Shown: positions 30,301-42,560 of the stretch, piece by piece
Layout: each line of letters starts with the position of its first letter
How positions within the stretch are numbered: position 1 is the stretch's first letter
Assembly (NCBI GenBank): GCA_017893485.1
Contig: CM030362.1
Span: forward strand, 186,244,813-186,308,812
Direction: 5' to 3'
DNA: 64,000 nucleotides
Source: Hemerocallis citrina
Lineage: Eukaryota; Streptophyta; Magnoliopsida; Asparagales; Asphodelaceae
Translations under genes and position numbers: made by a program
Notes under the pieces: model-generated
Database searches by the model: none
Told to the model about the DNA's origin: nothing
What the model saw: the letters and a program-made list of their open reading frames with translations, nothing else

Positions 30301-31323
30301 CAGCAGTTTTGCTGTTTTTTGCTAAAAACTCGCTGTTTTGGGGAAACAATCTATTTAGCCTAGTAAATTAACCCACAAAAATGCACAAAAATTAGAGCAT
30401 GGTAAGGACATGTATGAGAACCTCTCAAATTAATTTGGGCTCAGGATTTCAACTTTACCTCAAGCTATTAATTCATAAGCATTAAAACAACATACTAGTT
30501 TAAAGATTGGGTCTTTAGGATTTTATTTTGAGTTCTACCACTTCAATCTTATATGCCATTTCAATATGCACATGATTTAGTCCAAATTTTTATCACATAC
30601 AACAATAAAATAAAAGAAAAAGTCAATATAAATAAGAGTAGAGAAACCCCCACCCAAATCGGATGGAAGAACTTGCTTGCTTACTCCTCTTCCTTGTTCT
30701 TGCTCCTCTTCAAGAGAAACCCATGAAATTTTACTCTTTTCTTTTGATTTTGATCTTTCTTTATTTTCATTCTTCTCAATTTTTTTCCAAAATAAAAACA
30801 AGTAAAAGAAACTATAAGAGAAGAAGAGAGGGGGTGAGATGAGATGGAGGAACAAAGAAATGAGAAGAGGGCTTTGCCCTTTGAGGTTTGGCTGGCCGGC
30901 GCGGGGGGGGGGGGGGGGGGGGGGGGGGGTGTTAAAGGAGAAGGGGAGTGAGTGTGTGGGTGTGGAAGAAGCCAAGTGTCATACCCTTTTGTGGTTCAAC
31001 AATTGGAGTTCAATTTGCAAATTTAAATTGCAATCACACCCTAATCCAATCCTAACCCTTCATTTGATCACGATGAATCAAAATAAAATGTATTTTCCCA
31101 AAATCACATACTACATAATTTCGTACAAACGTACGAAATCGATATAGTACATATACGTACATACATCTATATGTACAGATAATTTTTATTCATCAAATTC
31201 AATTAATTTGTACAAAAATAATTTGATTCCGAGAATAAAAATAAAATAATAATAAAATAATTTTATTATCAGCCCAGAAGATTTCAATACTAATTTGATA
31301 CAATATAGATGTATACAGACTAG

Positions 31324-31326
<3 letters not shown>
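30301..31326. other. Noncoding AT-rich region
   Basis: No gene found. It resembles LTR-type sequence. A run of 27 G at 30903-30929 makes the apparent Pro-rich frame on the minus strand meaningless. Confidence 0.4.
30903..30929 (+). repeat. Homopolymer of 27 G
   Basis: An uninterrupted G27 tract following GGCCGGCGC. Such tracts are rare in plant DNA and can also be sequencing or assembly artefacts. Confidence 0.95.

Positions 31327-31391
<65 letters not shown>
31327..31391. repeat. (AT)n microsatellite
   Basis: About 32 uninterrupted AT dinucleotides, inside a wider AT-rich stretch with a second short (AT)n near 31530. Confidence 0.95.
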
Positions 31392-31394
<3 letters not shown>

Positions 31395-33479
31395 AATAAA
31401 ACCGGGTAATATCCATCAAAAATATTTCAATTCTAAAAAAAATAATAATTTTTAATATCAGCTTGGGATATTATAGATATTTTCTCAAAAACGTATATTA
31501 CATGATTTTGTGCAGTGCACAAAATCAATACAATATATATATATACTTACTAGTATATATATACAGATAATGATTATTTATTAAAACTAAGTAATTTCCA
31601 TAAGAAATATTTTAACTTTTTTAAAATAATAATAATACAAATATAATATCCAACCAGGATATTACACGCGGTTTGGGGGGTCGCTAGAGGTGGTGACAGG
31701 ATCGACAGGGGAAAGCTCGGGTTTTTGGTCGGGAAAAGTGAAGACGACGACTGACGGGAGAGAGAGAGAGGAGAGAGGAGAGAGACGACTAGGTTTAGGG
31801 TTTGTATTTTTTTTGGGTTTGCAATAGGGTATTATTTATAAGATGCAATTAGGTTGTTGGGTTAATGGGTTAGGATTCAATAATAATGGGTTTGGGTCTA
31901 GAAATGATTGCAATTGGGTTTTGGGTTCAATAAGAGATGGATTTAAAGACAATAGGGTTCAAATAAAATACTCACGATAAAATAGAAATAGGATCAACAA
32001 GAAGAACAAGAGTAATTCATGAACAAAATTTAATTAAAATGATTAAGAAAAAATAAAATATTTTATTCAAATGCAAAATAAAATATTACAATGAAGGAAA
32101 AAATGAAAATAACGGAAACAATAGTTACAAAAAATGTGCAGTCAATCACAAGTGCAATGTATACCATGCCCTAGAGTCTAATGCACAATTCCAAATACAC
32201 TCAATGTACTTACTCTAATGCAATTCATTTAGAAACGTATGTATCACATACTACATACTTTCTCAAATACAACCTCAATGGAAACGTATGCATCTCATAC
32301 TACATACCTTTCAAAGAGTTCGTAGTCTCCAGATTGTAGGGTTCGATCCCCCGCCATGCACCCTACCCTTGTACTCTCTTCCGTTCCTGAAATTCATCTA
32401 GTGGCTGGTGGAGTTGCCGTTGTTCGATCCAATTCCGCCTCAGCAATCAGTAGTGGTGTCCCCATTTTCCACTATTGCCCGGTCCCCGTAGTCTTACTGC
32501 TCCGAACGTCACCCAAAAGTTGCTACGACCATATAGGTGGCCCCGCATTAATTCCCTCTCACCGATACGCGTAGAGTCTTACTCTAGCTCACTGCCCGCA
32601 CTAACAACATAGAACTTGACGGACTCGTAGGGTCCATTCCCGACTCCCGCTAGGAGCACCTCCCGTTCTTACCACTAGCACCAGAAATAAATAGATGATA
32701 CTATGCCATCTGTCCCCTTACAGGTGAGATGGCACCGCACGTGTCCCCTTGACAGGCGAGTATAGCCACCTGACTAGTGCCTATACTATTAAGTACATGA
32801 CATACTTGGTCTTAAGGATAATACCCAACTCTCCAATCCTAGCTTAGAACTCACACTCCTGTATTAGTTTAAGACTACTATTTATCTTTTATCCTTTATT
32901 AATGAGATGATTTGTGGAAGCCCAACGGTTGCTTGTTAGACAAATTTAATCTAGTCATTTGTTCAAAAGTAATTGTCTTGAATTAAATCCAACCCGGTCT
33001 TTAACTCAAGCTAAGGTCAGCCAACTAGGCTACAACTGACCTAGTGACGACAGCGATCCAACCTCGTCGATCGTCGTCTGTCCTCTTCCTTGGATTTTGA
33101 CCCTATCTCCATCCCGCAATTAACCTTCCTTGGTTAGCAATCTGCCGGTGCACGAAGACTATTAGCATTCAAGGCACAGAGAAAGACAAGGGCTACTAGC
33201 TACCCAACATCATTTAATAATACTAGGTCGATGGCAACCTAAGATGAAATACAACAAGAGTACCAAGGTAGATGAGACAAGACTACTCTAATTTTAAAAC
33301 ACCTTAGGTGTAACAGCACCAATTCTAACATGATCCAACCAAACTTAAAAGTCAGAAAAATATCATTTTAAGTCAATTCACAAGCCCTAATATGATGCAA
33401 GCATAAATTCAATCGAAACAGTAAGCTAGGTATTCAATCTTGCAGCTTATGCTATTTTGGAAAATCACCACAAATTGCA
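31392..33479. other. Noncoding region, probably old LTR sequence
   Basis: No coding frame with similarity. Contains GA-rich (about 31760) and CT-rich blocks and paired TACATAC motifs near 32240-32310, like the middle of the long gypsy LTRs elsewhere in the window. No LTR ends could be defined. Confidence 0.35.
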
Positions 33480-34720
33480 CAATCAATGAAAATCCAAGTT
33501 CTTAAGCTTTTTGGAAAGATCTTTAAGTCTACTTTAACTTCTTAGTTGGGTATTTCCTCAAAATAGTTCATTTAAGGGATGGAAAAATGGCCAAACAACA
33601 AGGCATGCACAACCTTCAGATCAGATAGAAATATCAACCAGTCACACCACAAAATTCATTAAAAATTGCAGATGATCTCAAATGTCCATAAAATTTGGTA
33701 GAATTATCTCACACACATAGAATCATCATATATCCAGAATTTAGAAAAGAGTTCCAAGTATACAAGATGATATGATATTTGAAATTTGTTGTACAATTTC
33801 AGACAGCAACAACACTGTTTCTTAACAATAGTAGAAGTTGCATTTTTAAGAGATATCAATTCTTATTCAAAAATTATGAAACTTGGTGGGATTGTTCCAC
33901 ACTCAGTTAGATACCATTGTAAAATTTTCAGATTCAAATTTCCTATTAACATAAAGTTATACTTTTCAGAATAACAAGTATTTATAATGAAAACAAAGAT
34001 GAACAAATTTATCCCAGTAATAGAAACATGAATTTTGTAAAATACCAAATCATCTCCAAAATTTGCCGAAATTGGTGGGATTACTGTAGACACATATAAG
34101 AATCATGAATAAAAGTTTTAGTTTAAAACTCCATATATTTTAGAGTGAAAGAATTTTACAACTGAACACAAAAATTTGCCAACATAGAAACTAAAACAGT
34201 TTATATCTCCCTTATCTAGTATAGGTGTAACAATTTCTAAAAATATCAAACATTATTCAAAAATTATAAAAAAATTGGGGAACTGATATATACATGCATG
34301 AGAACCTACAATAATAATTTAAACTCTAAATTCAAAGGTACTCATGAAGTTATGAATTTTATAAGTCAACATGTTAACTCCGAACAGAGCTGAATTTATT
34401 TCACACCAGCAACATGTTCGAATTTATTAAAATATCAAATCATCTTCAAAATCTATGAAACTTGGTGGAGTGATTATAGATATGCATGAGAACCTACAAT
34501 TTACATTTAAGCACTAAATTCCTAGTAGTCATGGAGTTATGAATTTTATACATCAAGCATGCTAATTCTACCTAGAACAGCAACATAATTTCAACAACAG
34601 CAACAAGATGGATTTAAAAATATCAACCCTTATCCAAAATTTACAAAATTTGGTGGAGTTTAATCTAGAAGATCAGAATGCTACTGTAAAAATTTTAAGT
34701 CTAACTTCTATAACAATACC
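33480..34720. repeat. Degenerate about 188-bp repeats
   Basis: A core like AAAAT(T/C)TA(T/C)(G/A)AAA(C/A)TTGGTGG recurs roughly every 180-200 bases (about 33690, 33878, 34060, 34258, 34450 and 34638). Each is followed by CATA-rich and 'GAACCTACAAT' type sequence. Copies are much diverged. Confidence 0.6.
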
Positions 34721-34823
34721 AAGATACAATTTTTTTTCTTTCTAATTTAACATGCATAGTGTTTAGAAGGTCACCCACAATGTAGATTTCTTCAATTTCT
34801 TTCTCCTTTGGTACGGGAAAAAT

Positions 34824-35057
34824 TGTAAGTGATCTCCATCGTTGATTCTGGCACGAATCACGAAGCAATTATCTGGGCCCAGGCCAAACAGATCCAGGGG
34901 CTTTCCGTAGGCCCATTCGCATGCCTCGGTGATTCACCTGCCGTTCGCGCAGGGCGCTCCACCCAGGTCCGTAGCGAATGATAGGATTATCGCAGTTTCC
35001 TGAAAACAAAGAAGTCACGTTATCTATTGCTCCCACACACCCAAGAAAAAGATTGCA
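34824..35057 (+). repeat. Element F 5' LTR end (start uncertain)
   Basis: The right edge is fixed by the PBS: the LTR should end at the CA of GATTGCA (35057). The left edge is a guess at a TGTAAGTGATC. The stretch may be a short or truncated LTR. Confidence 0.45.
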
Positions 35058-35062
35058 ATAGA

Positions 35063-35080
35063 TTGGCGCCATCTGTGGGA
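35063..35080 (+). other. Element F primer-binding site
   Basis: TTGGCGCCATCTGTGGGA, the same class as in element C, on the plus strand, 57 bases before the gag ATG. Confidence 0.85.
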
Positions 35081-35136
35081 AACCGCAGATCAATCTTACC
35101 TCTGACCCAAGTCTCAATCCAAAGCCACTTGATCAC

Positions 35137-35210
35137 ATGGCTCCCCGAACTAAGAAGTCCAGTGCTGCGGGACCTTCATTCCCTCCTCCCCCACCGGTCT
35201 GATACCCCTC
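35137..35210 (+). pseudogene. gag: Element F gag, N-terminal fragment
   Basis: ATG at 35137 opens MAPRTKKSSAAGPSFPPPP, like the MPPRKVRSRGS start of element C gag. A TGA follows and then the solo LTR insertion at 35211. The protein resumes at 45629 after that insertion. Confidence 0.65.
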
Positions 35211-36031
35211 TGTCATGCTCCGCTTCACATTATACGGAAACACATGCACGAACTGAGGCTCAGCGAATGATGGGTACATCATCCATAAGCTATAACAGTT
35301 TAATTCAACAATATGAAAGATGACAATAACCATGCATACAATAAAAATATCACATGAACATGAAAAATCCATAAAGTGTCTCATACATAACCAACATCTA
35401 GAATGTAAATAACTTCGGGTCAACAAAGTCCGAAATACAAAGTTTGTAGTAAACAAATAGAACTGAGAATAAAAATATAAAGCAAGTAAAAGCAGGGTGG
35501 AATCCATCTCCATTCTTCAGAACACCTGATCAGTGATTCCTTTTGGCAATTCTTCTCCCACTCCTATAAATTCATCATTTCGAGCTGGGAAAGGAGAACA
35601 CCCGTCAGAGCAAGTAACAGGCCGCAAGTAGTACAAGCAAGTACGTAACAAGAACAGGAATTTAGCAAGAATAGGAAATCATGGGTACAGGAAACAAATC
35701 ATGTAACGAGAAATACTAACATGTAATCGAGAATTAGGTAATTATCTTATGAGCAGGAATTATGAAACTGATACTGAGCATATAGCATGTAAACAGGAAT
35801 CATGAAACTAATAATAAGAATCATATAGCTTGTAAATGGGACATGTAACATGTTAACAGGAATATCCATGTTCTCAGTGTAAATCTTTAGTCTATTTATT
35901 TAATCAGTCATATCTAATGCACGCAATCCTGCGACCCATACAACAGGTTCGGGTGCATACTAGCATGTTAACGTTTAGATTCTAGTGGTGAATGCTATAG
36001 GTCATGAACTCGGATCTTCTCATGACTATAA

Positions 36032-36088
36032 AACTTGGTCGGTAAACTTGGTCGGTAAACATGGTCGGTAACTTGGTCGGTAAACAAG
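36032..36088 (+). repeat. Short tandem repeat, GGTCGGTAAAC
   Basis: Four imperfect copies of an approximately 14-base unit (CTTGGTCGGTAAA) just left of element D. Confidence 0.8.
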
Positions 36089-36112
36089 TAACACAGAAAA
36101 CACGGGCCCCCT

Positions 36113-37201
36113 TGATGTGAATTTTTGCAAGTGTACAAAATCGCAACAAGTAATGTAGTTAAGTGAAAAGAGTGTCGAACCCACAAGGAATAATTATTTT
36201 ATCGAGTTCCAAAATTACTAGAATAACTACTATTTGGAAAATCGAAATTTAATAAAGAAAGCAACTATTTTAAATTAATCTAAAGAACTAACTAAATTAA
36301 TTAAAGGGGGCGAAATTTGAAATTTTATTGTTTATTAATTGCAAAACTAATTCTCGGGCTTTTGATTTCACCTAATTAATCCCACACAATTTATAACTCC
36401 ATGTGAATGAAAAGATTATTTTTCCAAGTTGTAGACCAAAATTCCCAAATCATTCAATATTCTCTCTCAAGCAATATAAAAAATATTATCAACTAATTAT
36501 TTGTCATAGTTCATGCAAAAATTACTAATTGAAAATTTATTAAGATCTATGGATTTCTTAACGGTCACATTATCAGTGGTTCGCTCTTGTAACGATGTTT
36601 AATTTTATAAATTCGAAATCACAAATTACCAGTTCGGTCTCTCCATGATTTAATAGTTCAAACAAAAGTTGGTCAACCAATTGTAAGCATTAAGAACAAA
36701 AATTAAACACACAACCATAGAAAAATAGTAAAATAATATGGAATTAAAATTTTGTTCTTAAAACTAGGCTACATCAAAGCCCTAGAAAAATAAAATTTAG
36801 TTCATAATAATGAAATTACAACTAACAAATACTGTCTTGGATTGCATAAAAAAAATTAGAGAAAGAAAAGAGTATAGAAAGACTGTTTTTGTAAAAGAAA
36901 AATTGCAAACCGAACGCCTCAAATTTTTGTGCCCAACAATCAAGCTTTCTTTCTCTCTTTCTCGAACTGTGTGCAACCAAAACCCAAGCACCCACGCCTC
37001 CTCTCTTCGCTGACTGCTGATGACGTCGCACGAAGCCCTGCTGTCCCCCCTCTGCTGTCGCTGTACTCCTCGAACCCCGCACCAACAACTCACAGCTCCT
37101 CTGCATTGATTTCCGAGATGCTGACGTGGCGCTGACGTCAGCGCCACCACGTCTCTCTGTCCCTCTGTTTTTCGTGCTGAGCGCCGCTCTGTTTCTTTTC
37201 A

Positions 37202-37248
<47 letters not shown>

Positions 37249-37863
37249 GAGAAGTCATCCGCCACTCTCCTTCTCTCGTTAAGCGCCTCCTCTCTCTTCT
37301 TTTGCTTTTGTATTTATAGGCACAGGAAGTAGAGATTAGAGGTTTTTTTTGCAGAAAAACCCCACATCTTTTTTTACATTTCTTTCCTTATTTGATCCGA
37401 TCTTTATTTCTTGCTTCTTTTCTTTCTCTTTCCTTTTCTTGAAACACATTCTGCACACATACAAAATAAAATCAGAATTTAGGATTTAAAAATAAAATAA
37501 ATTAGTTTAAAATAATTAAACTAACTAATAATCACATTGGCTCAGTTAAACCCTTTTAAGTTTGTTTATTTCATTTTCACCTCTATTGGCAATTATAAAT
37601 TTATATTTTACTTTTCACATGGCCAAATTGTAAAATTTAAAATTTAACAAATCAATAAAAATTAATCAATCACTCTCCTTGTTTTGTTTATTGATTTTTT
37701 TACCGAAAGTCTTCTCCTTTTGCATCAAAAAATCTTCTTCCTTCAAAAATAGTTAAGTAATTAAAATCTATGAAAATAAGATAAATTATGAACTTGATAG
37801 ACGAATACAAGCAATTTTGATGGGTAATTGAGTACAAATATTTATATAAAAATTATACACATC
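36113..37863 (-). repeat. Element D 3' LTR (1751 bp)
   Basis: Edges TGATGTGAATT and TATACACATCA form the inverted TGATGT/ACATCA ends. A minus-strand TATAAATA lies at 37311-37318 and an (ATT)n microsatellite at 37205-37249. Confidence 0.9.
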
Positions 37864-37880
37864 AAATACCCTCAAACATA
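37864..37880 (-). other. Element D polypurine tract
   Basis: On the minus strand TTATGTTTGAGGGTATT directly before the 3' LTR, a weak but typical tract. Confidence 0.6.
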
Positions 37881-39178
37881 ATATTTTTCTTGTCCTCGAG
37901 CTAAAAGTAGAATTATGAATAAGGGAATAATAATCAATAATAGGCTCAACTCATCACACTAAGAGATCTTATTATGCAAGTATCAAAATTTCAATTTAGA
38001 ATATAAACAATAGCAAATAAAGTAAAACCAAACATGCCCACTTTCTCCAGTGCAGTTATTCATTTATAATTCCCAACACAATCATATTTCTCATGCAATT
38101 AATGTAATTATAGTATATAACAACTTAATCTGTGATTATCCCTTCTCACCACTGCAAACCGAGTAGCAAACTAGAGTTTTTTTTTTTTTTTTGTTGGGGT
38201 GGGGGTGGTCTCTTCTCTAAGTTGTCACTTACCTTTTGACACGAATGCAAACATTTGTAATGAATTTACTCGGTTACTCAACAAGTCACAAACTTAGAGT
38301 GCTTTGCATATTCATATTTCAAGTTGCCGTTTGACGTAAAAGTAAACATTGATGATGAATACCCCTAGTTACTAAGCAACTCAAAACATTGGAGTATATA
38401 GACTTTATTTATTCAATTATTTGATCATTATCACTCTATTTACTTAAACTCTGTTTAGGACTAGATCAAAGGTGATAATCACAAGAAAAAACATCACAAT
38501 TTTCTTTTATTTATAATCACATGACTGTCACAATTGTGTAAGGAATTTTAAAATTCAATAATCCTAAAGTAAATAAGTATGATTAATCTTGCTTGATAAG
38601 ATATTGTCTATCCTAAAATAAATTATTTCAATGCTTTTGCACAATAAAGAACTCAAAAGTGTAATGGTAAGCCAAATTGAAATCCCTTTTGTTTTGTTTT
38701 TCTTTTCAAATATATATAAAATAAAAAATAAATTTGTACCCCTTCCCCCAACTTGAATATCACATTGTCCTCAATGGGAAAGAAAAAAGAAAAATAAAAA
38801 GAATGCAAAAAGTTCAGAATTTCTCCCTGATTTATCTTAAAATTCTGCACGCAGGTGTCCAAATGGCCTGATTTTTTTTGTTCTGGAAAGCTAAGACAAT
38901 TGCCTACGATCTCTCTTTGAAACACTTTTCCATATTCTGACTCCATCCTGCTAAAAAACATCCATCAATTCAGGTGTAGAAAACAGCTCCGCCCCGGCGA
39001 CTTTCAAACTCATGCGATCCTACAAAATAAAATCAAAAATTAAAATTAAAATAAATTGAAAGAAAAATAAAATCTAAATGCAGTAAAAGAAAACATGGGT
39101 TGCCTCCCAAGAAGCGCTAAGTTTTAAGTCTTCAGCCAGACAAGGTGGCTGATATGGTTATGTGATGCCAAGATCCAA
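37881..39178 (-). other. Element D noncoding region between gag and 3' LTR
   Basis: No pol sequence found. A minus-strand TTGGGAGGCAACCCATG near 39095-39115 resembles the 'GGGAGGCAACCC' sequence that follows pol in Athila-like elements, suggesting that pol was lost between gag and this point. Confidence 0.6.
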
Positions 39179-40870
39179 CTACATCAAAACATCTTTCCTA
39201 ATACTTCTCTTTAGGTGTGGATTAGGTTCAAGCTCTACTTTGAGTCGTTTCTTTCTTGATGATGACGTCTTTGATATCCCTACATCTTTGAATTTCTGCT
39301 GAGAAAATGGATCAATAGATGGTGCAGCATCCAAATACATAACACATTCTAAAAAAAATTCTTTTTCAAATTCAAGACTTGCTGAATTTGTTGGATATAC
39401 TTCGATTGGTAACTTTTCAACTTCAGCCTTATGTTTTTCTTCCACAATTAAATCAGTTTCACTTACTTGAAAAGATGACTGTTCTCCTGTAGGAAGCTTC
39501 ATGGATTTAAAAACGTCAAACGTTACTTGCTCACGCTGCGCTTGTTCCTCCACAATTGGTTCGTACTCATCTTCCTTTTCAACCACATTTTGTTCGCCAT
39601 TTTCTTCTTGTGATTGCTCAATTTTCCTTCTGCTTCTTAGTGTTATTGCTTTGACATGCTCATTGGGATTAACCATTGTGTTGCTAGGTAATGTTCCTGC
39701 CGTTCTTTCGTTAAGAATATTTGAAATTTGACCAATTTGAACCTCAAGATTAAGAATTGAAGTTGAAGTTGAAATTGCAACATTTTTGATTGCCATATCT
39801 GTCTTCTGTATGTATTGCTCTGTCTTCTGCATGTATTGCATGAACATCTCTTCAAGTGTCAGCTTCTTTTCTTGTTGTTGAAAATTTTGTTGTGGTCTAG
39901 CTGCTCCTTGATTGTTGTTCCATGAACAATTGGGGTGGTTTCTCCATCTGGGATTATATGTATTCAAATAAGGATAGTCTTGATGTTGGAAATTGGACAC
40001 GTAATTTGATTGATAGGTAATTGGTTGAGTAAATGGATTTCTCACTTGGCAATCTGTACTTAAATGATTTCCTGCACAAAGATCGCAAATAATATTAGTA
40101 TGAATAGAATTAACATTCATATTAGCTAATTTTTTAGATAAAAAATATCAATTTGTGTAGTCAATGTAGTAATAGGATCAAGTTAAAAAACTCCAGCCAC
40201 TTTTCTTGGCATTGTACTATCTGAAGACCACTGGTAATTATTAGATGTCATCTCCTCTAAAAGCTCATAGGCTGCTTCATGAGTTTTGCTCATAAGTGCA
40301 CCTCCAGCTACTGCGTCAACCATAGATCGATTTGTAACTCCCAAACCATTATAGAACTTTTGAATTTGTAGCCATTTCGGAAGTTCATGATGAGGACACT
40401 TTCTCAATAACTCTTTATACCTCTCCCATGCATCATACAAAGACTCGGTCTCAAATTGAGTGAATGTGGTAATATCATTCCTTAGCTTCGCTGTCGTTGC
40501 CGGCGAAAAATACTTAGCCAAAATTTTTGTGCAAGTCCTTCCCAAGTAGTAATACTATCGGGTGGTAGAAAATTTAGCCAAACCTTCGCCTTATCTCTTA
40601 GTGAAAAAGGAAAGAGTCTCAATCGAATTGCTCATCTGATACTCCGTTGTGCTTGAAAGTGTCACAAATTTCTAGAAAGTTTGCAATGTGAATATAAGGA
40701 TCCTCGTGTGATAGTCCCCAAAATTGAACAGTCTGTTGAATCATCTGAATGATTGCTAGTTTAATTTCAAAGTTGTTTGCTTCAATTGCATGCCTTTTGA
40801 TGCTTGATATTGCTCCATTAGGTGAGGGCATCACATAGTCTCTCAAAGCCTTGTTCTCATCATTCGCCAT
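39179..40870 (-). pseudogene. gag: Element D gag (Athila-like), broken
   Basis: Begins MANDENKALRDYVMPSP and shows the Athila-type gag: AIEANNFEIKLAIIQMI, then HIANFLEICDTFKHNGVSDE, a frameshift near 40620, then LFPFSLRDKAKVWLNFLPP, then LYDAWERYKELLRKCPHHEL, then AAYELLEEMTSNNYQW. Stops follow at about 40183 and 40121-40150. The last part (313 residues, 40120-39179) is open and has a zinc knuckle, CDLCAGNHLSTDC, and an acidic C-terminal part. It would package RNA as a capsid protein if intact. No pol frame follows. Confidence 0.88.
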
Positions 40871-41053
40871 GATAATGTACTTGTATGTCCTAAAATATAA
40901 GTATATAAAAAAACTAAAAATAACTAAATAAATAAAAATAAAAGTAAGTTAAAAGAAAATAAAGAGGTAAAATAATAATAAAACAAAAAAAAAAAAAAAA
41001 AATCCAAACTGGTAATAATCTAGCAATTTTCAATATCAATAAAAGAATAATAG

Positions 41054-41071
41054 TCCCCGGCAACGGCGCCA
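41054..41071 (-). other. Element D primer-binding site (Asp-tRNA type)
   Basis: On the minus strand TGGCGCCGTTGCCGGGGA, the PBS sequence used by Athila-like elements, six bases from the LTR edge at 41078. Confidence 0.92.
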
Positions 41072-41077
41072 AAAACT

Positions 41078-42168
41078 TGATGTAAATTTTTGTAAGTGTA
41101 CAAAATCGCAACAAGTAGTACAGTTAAGTGAAAGGAGTGTCAAACCCACAAGGACTAATTATTTTATCGAGTACCAAAATTACTAGATTAACTACTATTT
41201 GGAAAATCGAAATTTAATAAAGAAAGTAACTAAATCAAATTAATCTAAAGAACTAACTAAATTAATTAAAAGGAGCGGAATCTGAAATTTTGTTGTTTAT
41301 TAATTGCAAAAATAATTCTAGGGCTTTTGATTTCACCTAGTTAATCCCACACAATTTATAACTCCATGTGAATGAAAAGATTACTTTTCCAAGTTGTAGA
41401 CCAAAATCCCGAAATTATTCAATATTATTTCTCAAGCAGTATCAAAAATATTCTCAACTAATTATTTGTCATAGTTCATGCACAAATTACTAATTGAAAA
41501 TTCGTTAAGATCTATTGATTTCTTAACGGTCACATTAACAACGGTTCGCTATTGTAATGGTGTTTAATTTTATAAATTCGAAATCACAAATTACTAGTTC
41601 GGTCTCTCCATGATTTAATAGATCATACAAAAGTTGGTCAACCAATTGTAAGCATTAAAAAAAAAATTAAACACACAACCATAGAGAAGTAGAAAAATAA
41701 TATGGAATTAAAATTTTGTTCTCAAAACTAGGCTACATCAAAGACCTAGAAAAATAAAATTTAGTTCATAATAATAAAATTGCAACTGACAAATACTGCC
41801 TTGGATTGCATAAAAAAATTAGAGAAAGAAAAGAGTTACAGAAAGACTGTTTTTGTTAAAGAAAAATTACAAACCGAACGCCTCAAATTTTTGTACCCAA
41901 CAGTCAAGCTGTCTTTCTCTCTCTCTCGAACTGTGTGCAGCCAAAACCCAAGCACCCACGCCTCCTCTCTTCGCTGATTGCTGATGACGTCGCACGAAGC
42001 TCTGCTGTCCCCTCTCTGCTGTCGCTGTTCTCCTCGAACCCCGTGCCAACAGCTCACAGCTCCTCTGCCTTGATTTCCGAGACACTGACGTGGCGCTGAC
42101 GGCAGCGCCACCACGTCTCTCTGTCCCTCTGTTTTTTGAGTCGAGCGCCGCTGTGTTTCTTTTTCGTT

Positions 42169-42215
<47 letters not shown>

Positions 42216-42560
42216 GAGAAGTCATCCGTCTCTCTCCTTCTCTCGTTAAGCGCCTCCTCTATCTTCTTTTGCTTTTCTATTTATAGGCACAGAAAGTAGA
42301 GATTAGGGTTTATTTTTGCAGATAGACCTCACATCTTTATTTATTTCTTTCCTTATTTGATTTGATCTTTATTTCTAGCTTCTTTTCATTCTCTTTCTTT
42401 TTCTTGAAACACGTGCTGCACACAAAAAATAAAATAAGAATTTAGGATTTAAAAATAAAATAAATTAGTTTAAATTAATTAAACTAACTAATATTCACAT
42501 TGGCTCAATTAAACCCTTTAAAATTTGTTTATTTCATTTTCACCTCTATTGGCAATTATA
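41078..42560 (-). repeat. Element D 5' LTR, truncated
   Basis: Matches 36113-37590 closely, then stops after GGCAATTATAAAT where the 3' LTR continues for about 270 bases. The flanking sequence resumes inside the host solo LTR. A minus-strand TATAAATA at 42278-42285 and an (ATT)n tract (42173-42215) are retained. Confidence 0.88.

Larger units (their letters stand above)
36113..42560 (-). mobile_element. Element D: Athila-like, gag-only non-autonomous element
   Basis: The left LTR is 36113-37863 and the right LTR is 41078-42560 (truncated). On the minus strand the PBS lies beside the right LTR, followed by gag. There is no protease, RT, RNase H or integrase between the gag stop (39179) and the 3' LTR (37863). 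About 1.3 kb of noncoding sequence sits there instead. gag and PBS are Athila-like. The layout matches the concept of terminal-repeat retrotransposons carrying only GAG (TR-GAG). Left flank ...GGGCCCCCT and right flank ...CTATATCGTCCACTAC belong to the solo LTR described above. Confidence 0.85.

Noticed and set aside
30577..30975. Pro-rich 132-residue frame on the minus strand
   Set aside because: Its 'Pro' run is only the G27 homopolymer read backwards; no similarity to a protein.
32335..32352. B-box-like GGGTTCGATCCC
   Set aside because: No A box at a suitable distance upstream and no tRNA fold; considered chance within LTR-like DNA.
36797..37332. Asn-rich and Leu-rich frames near 37200 (and 42090-42300)
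   Set aside because: Created by the (ATT)n microsatellite inside the element D LTRs.
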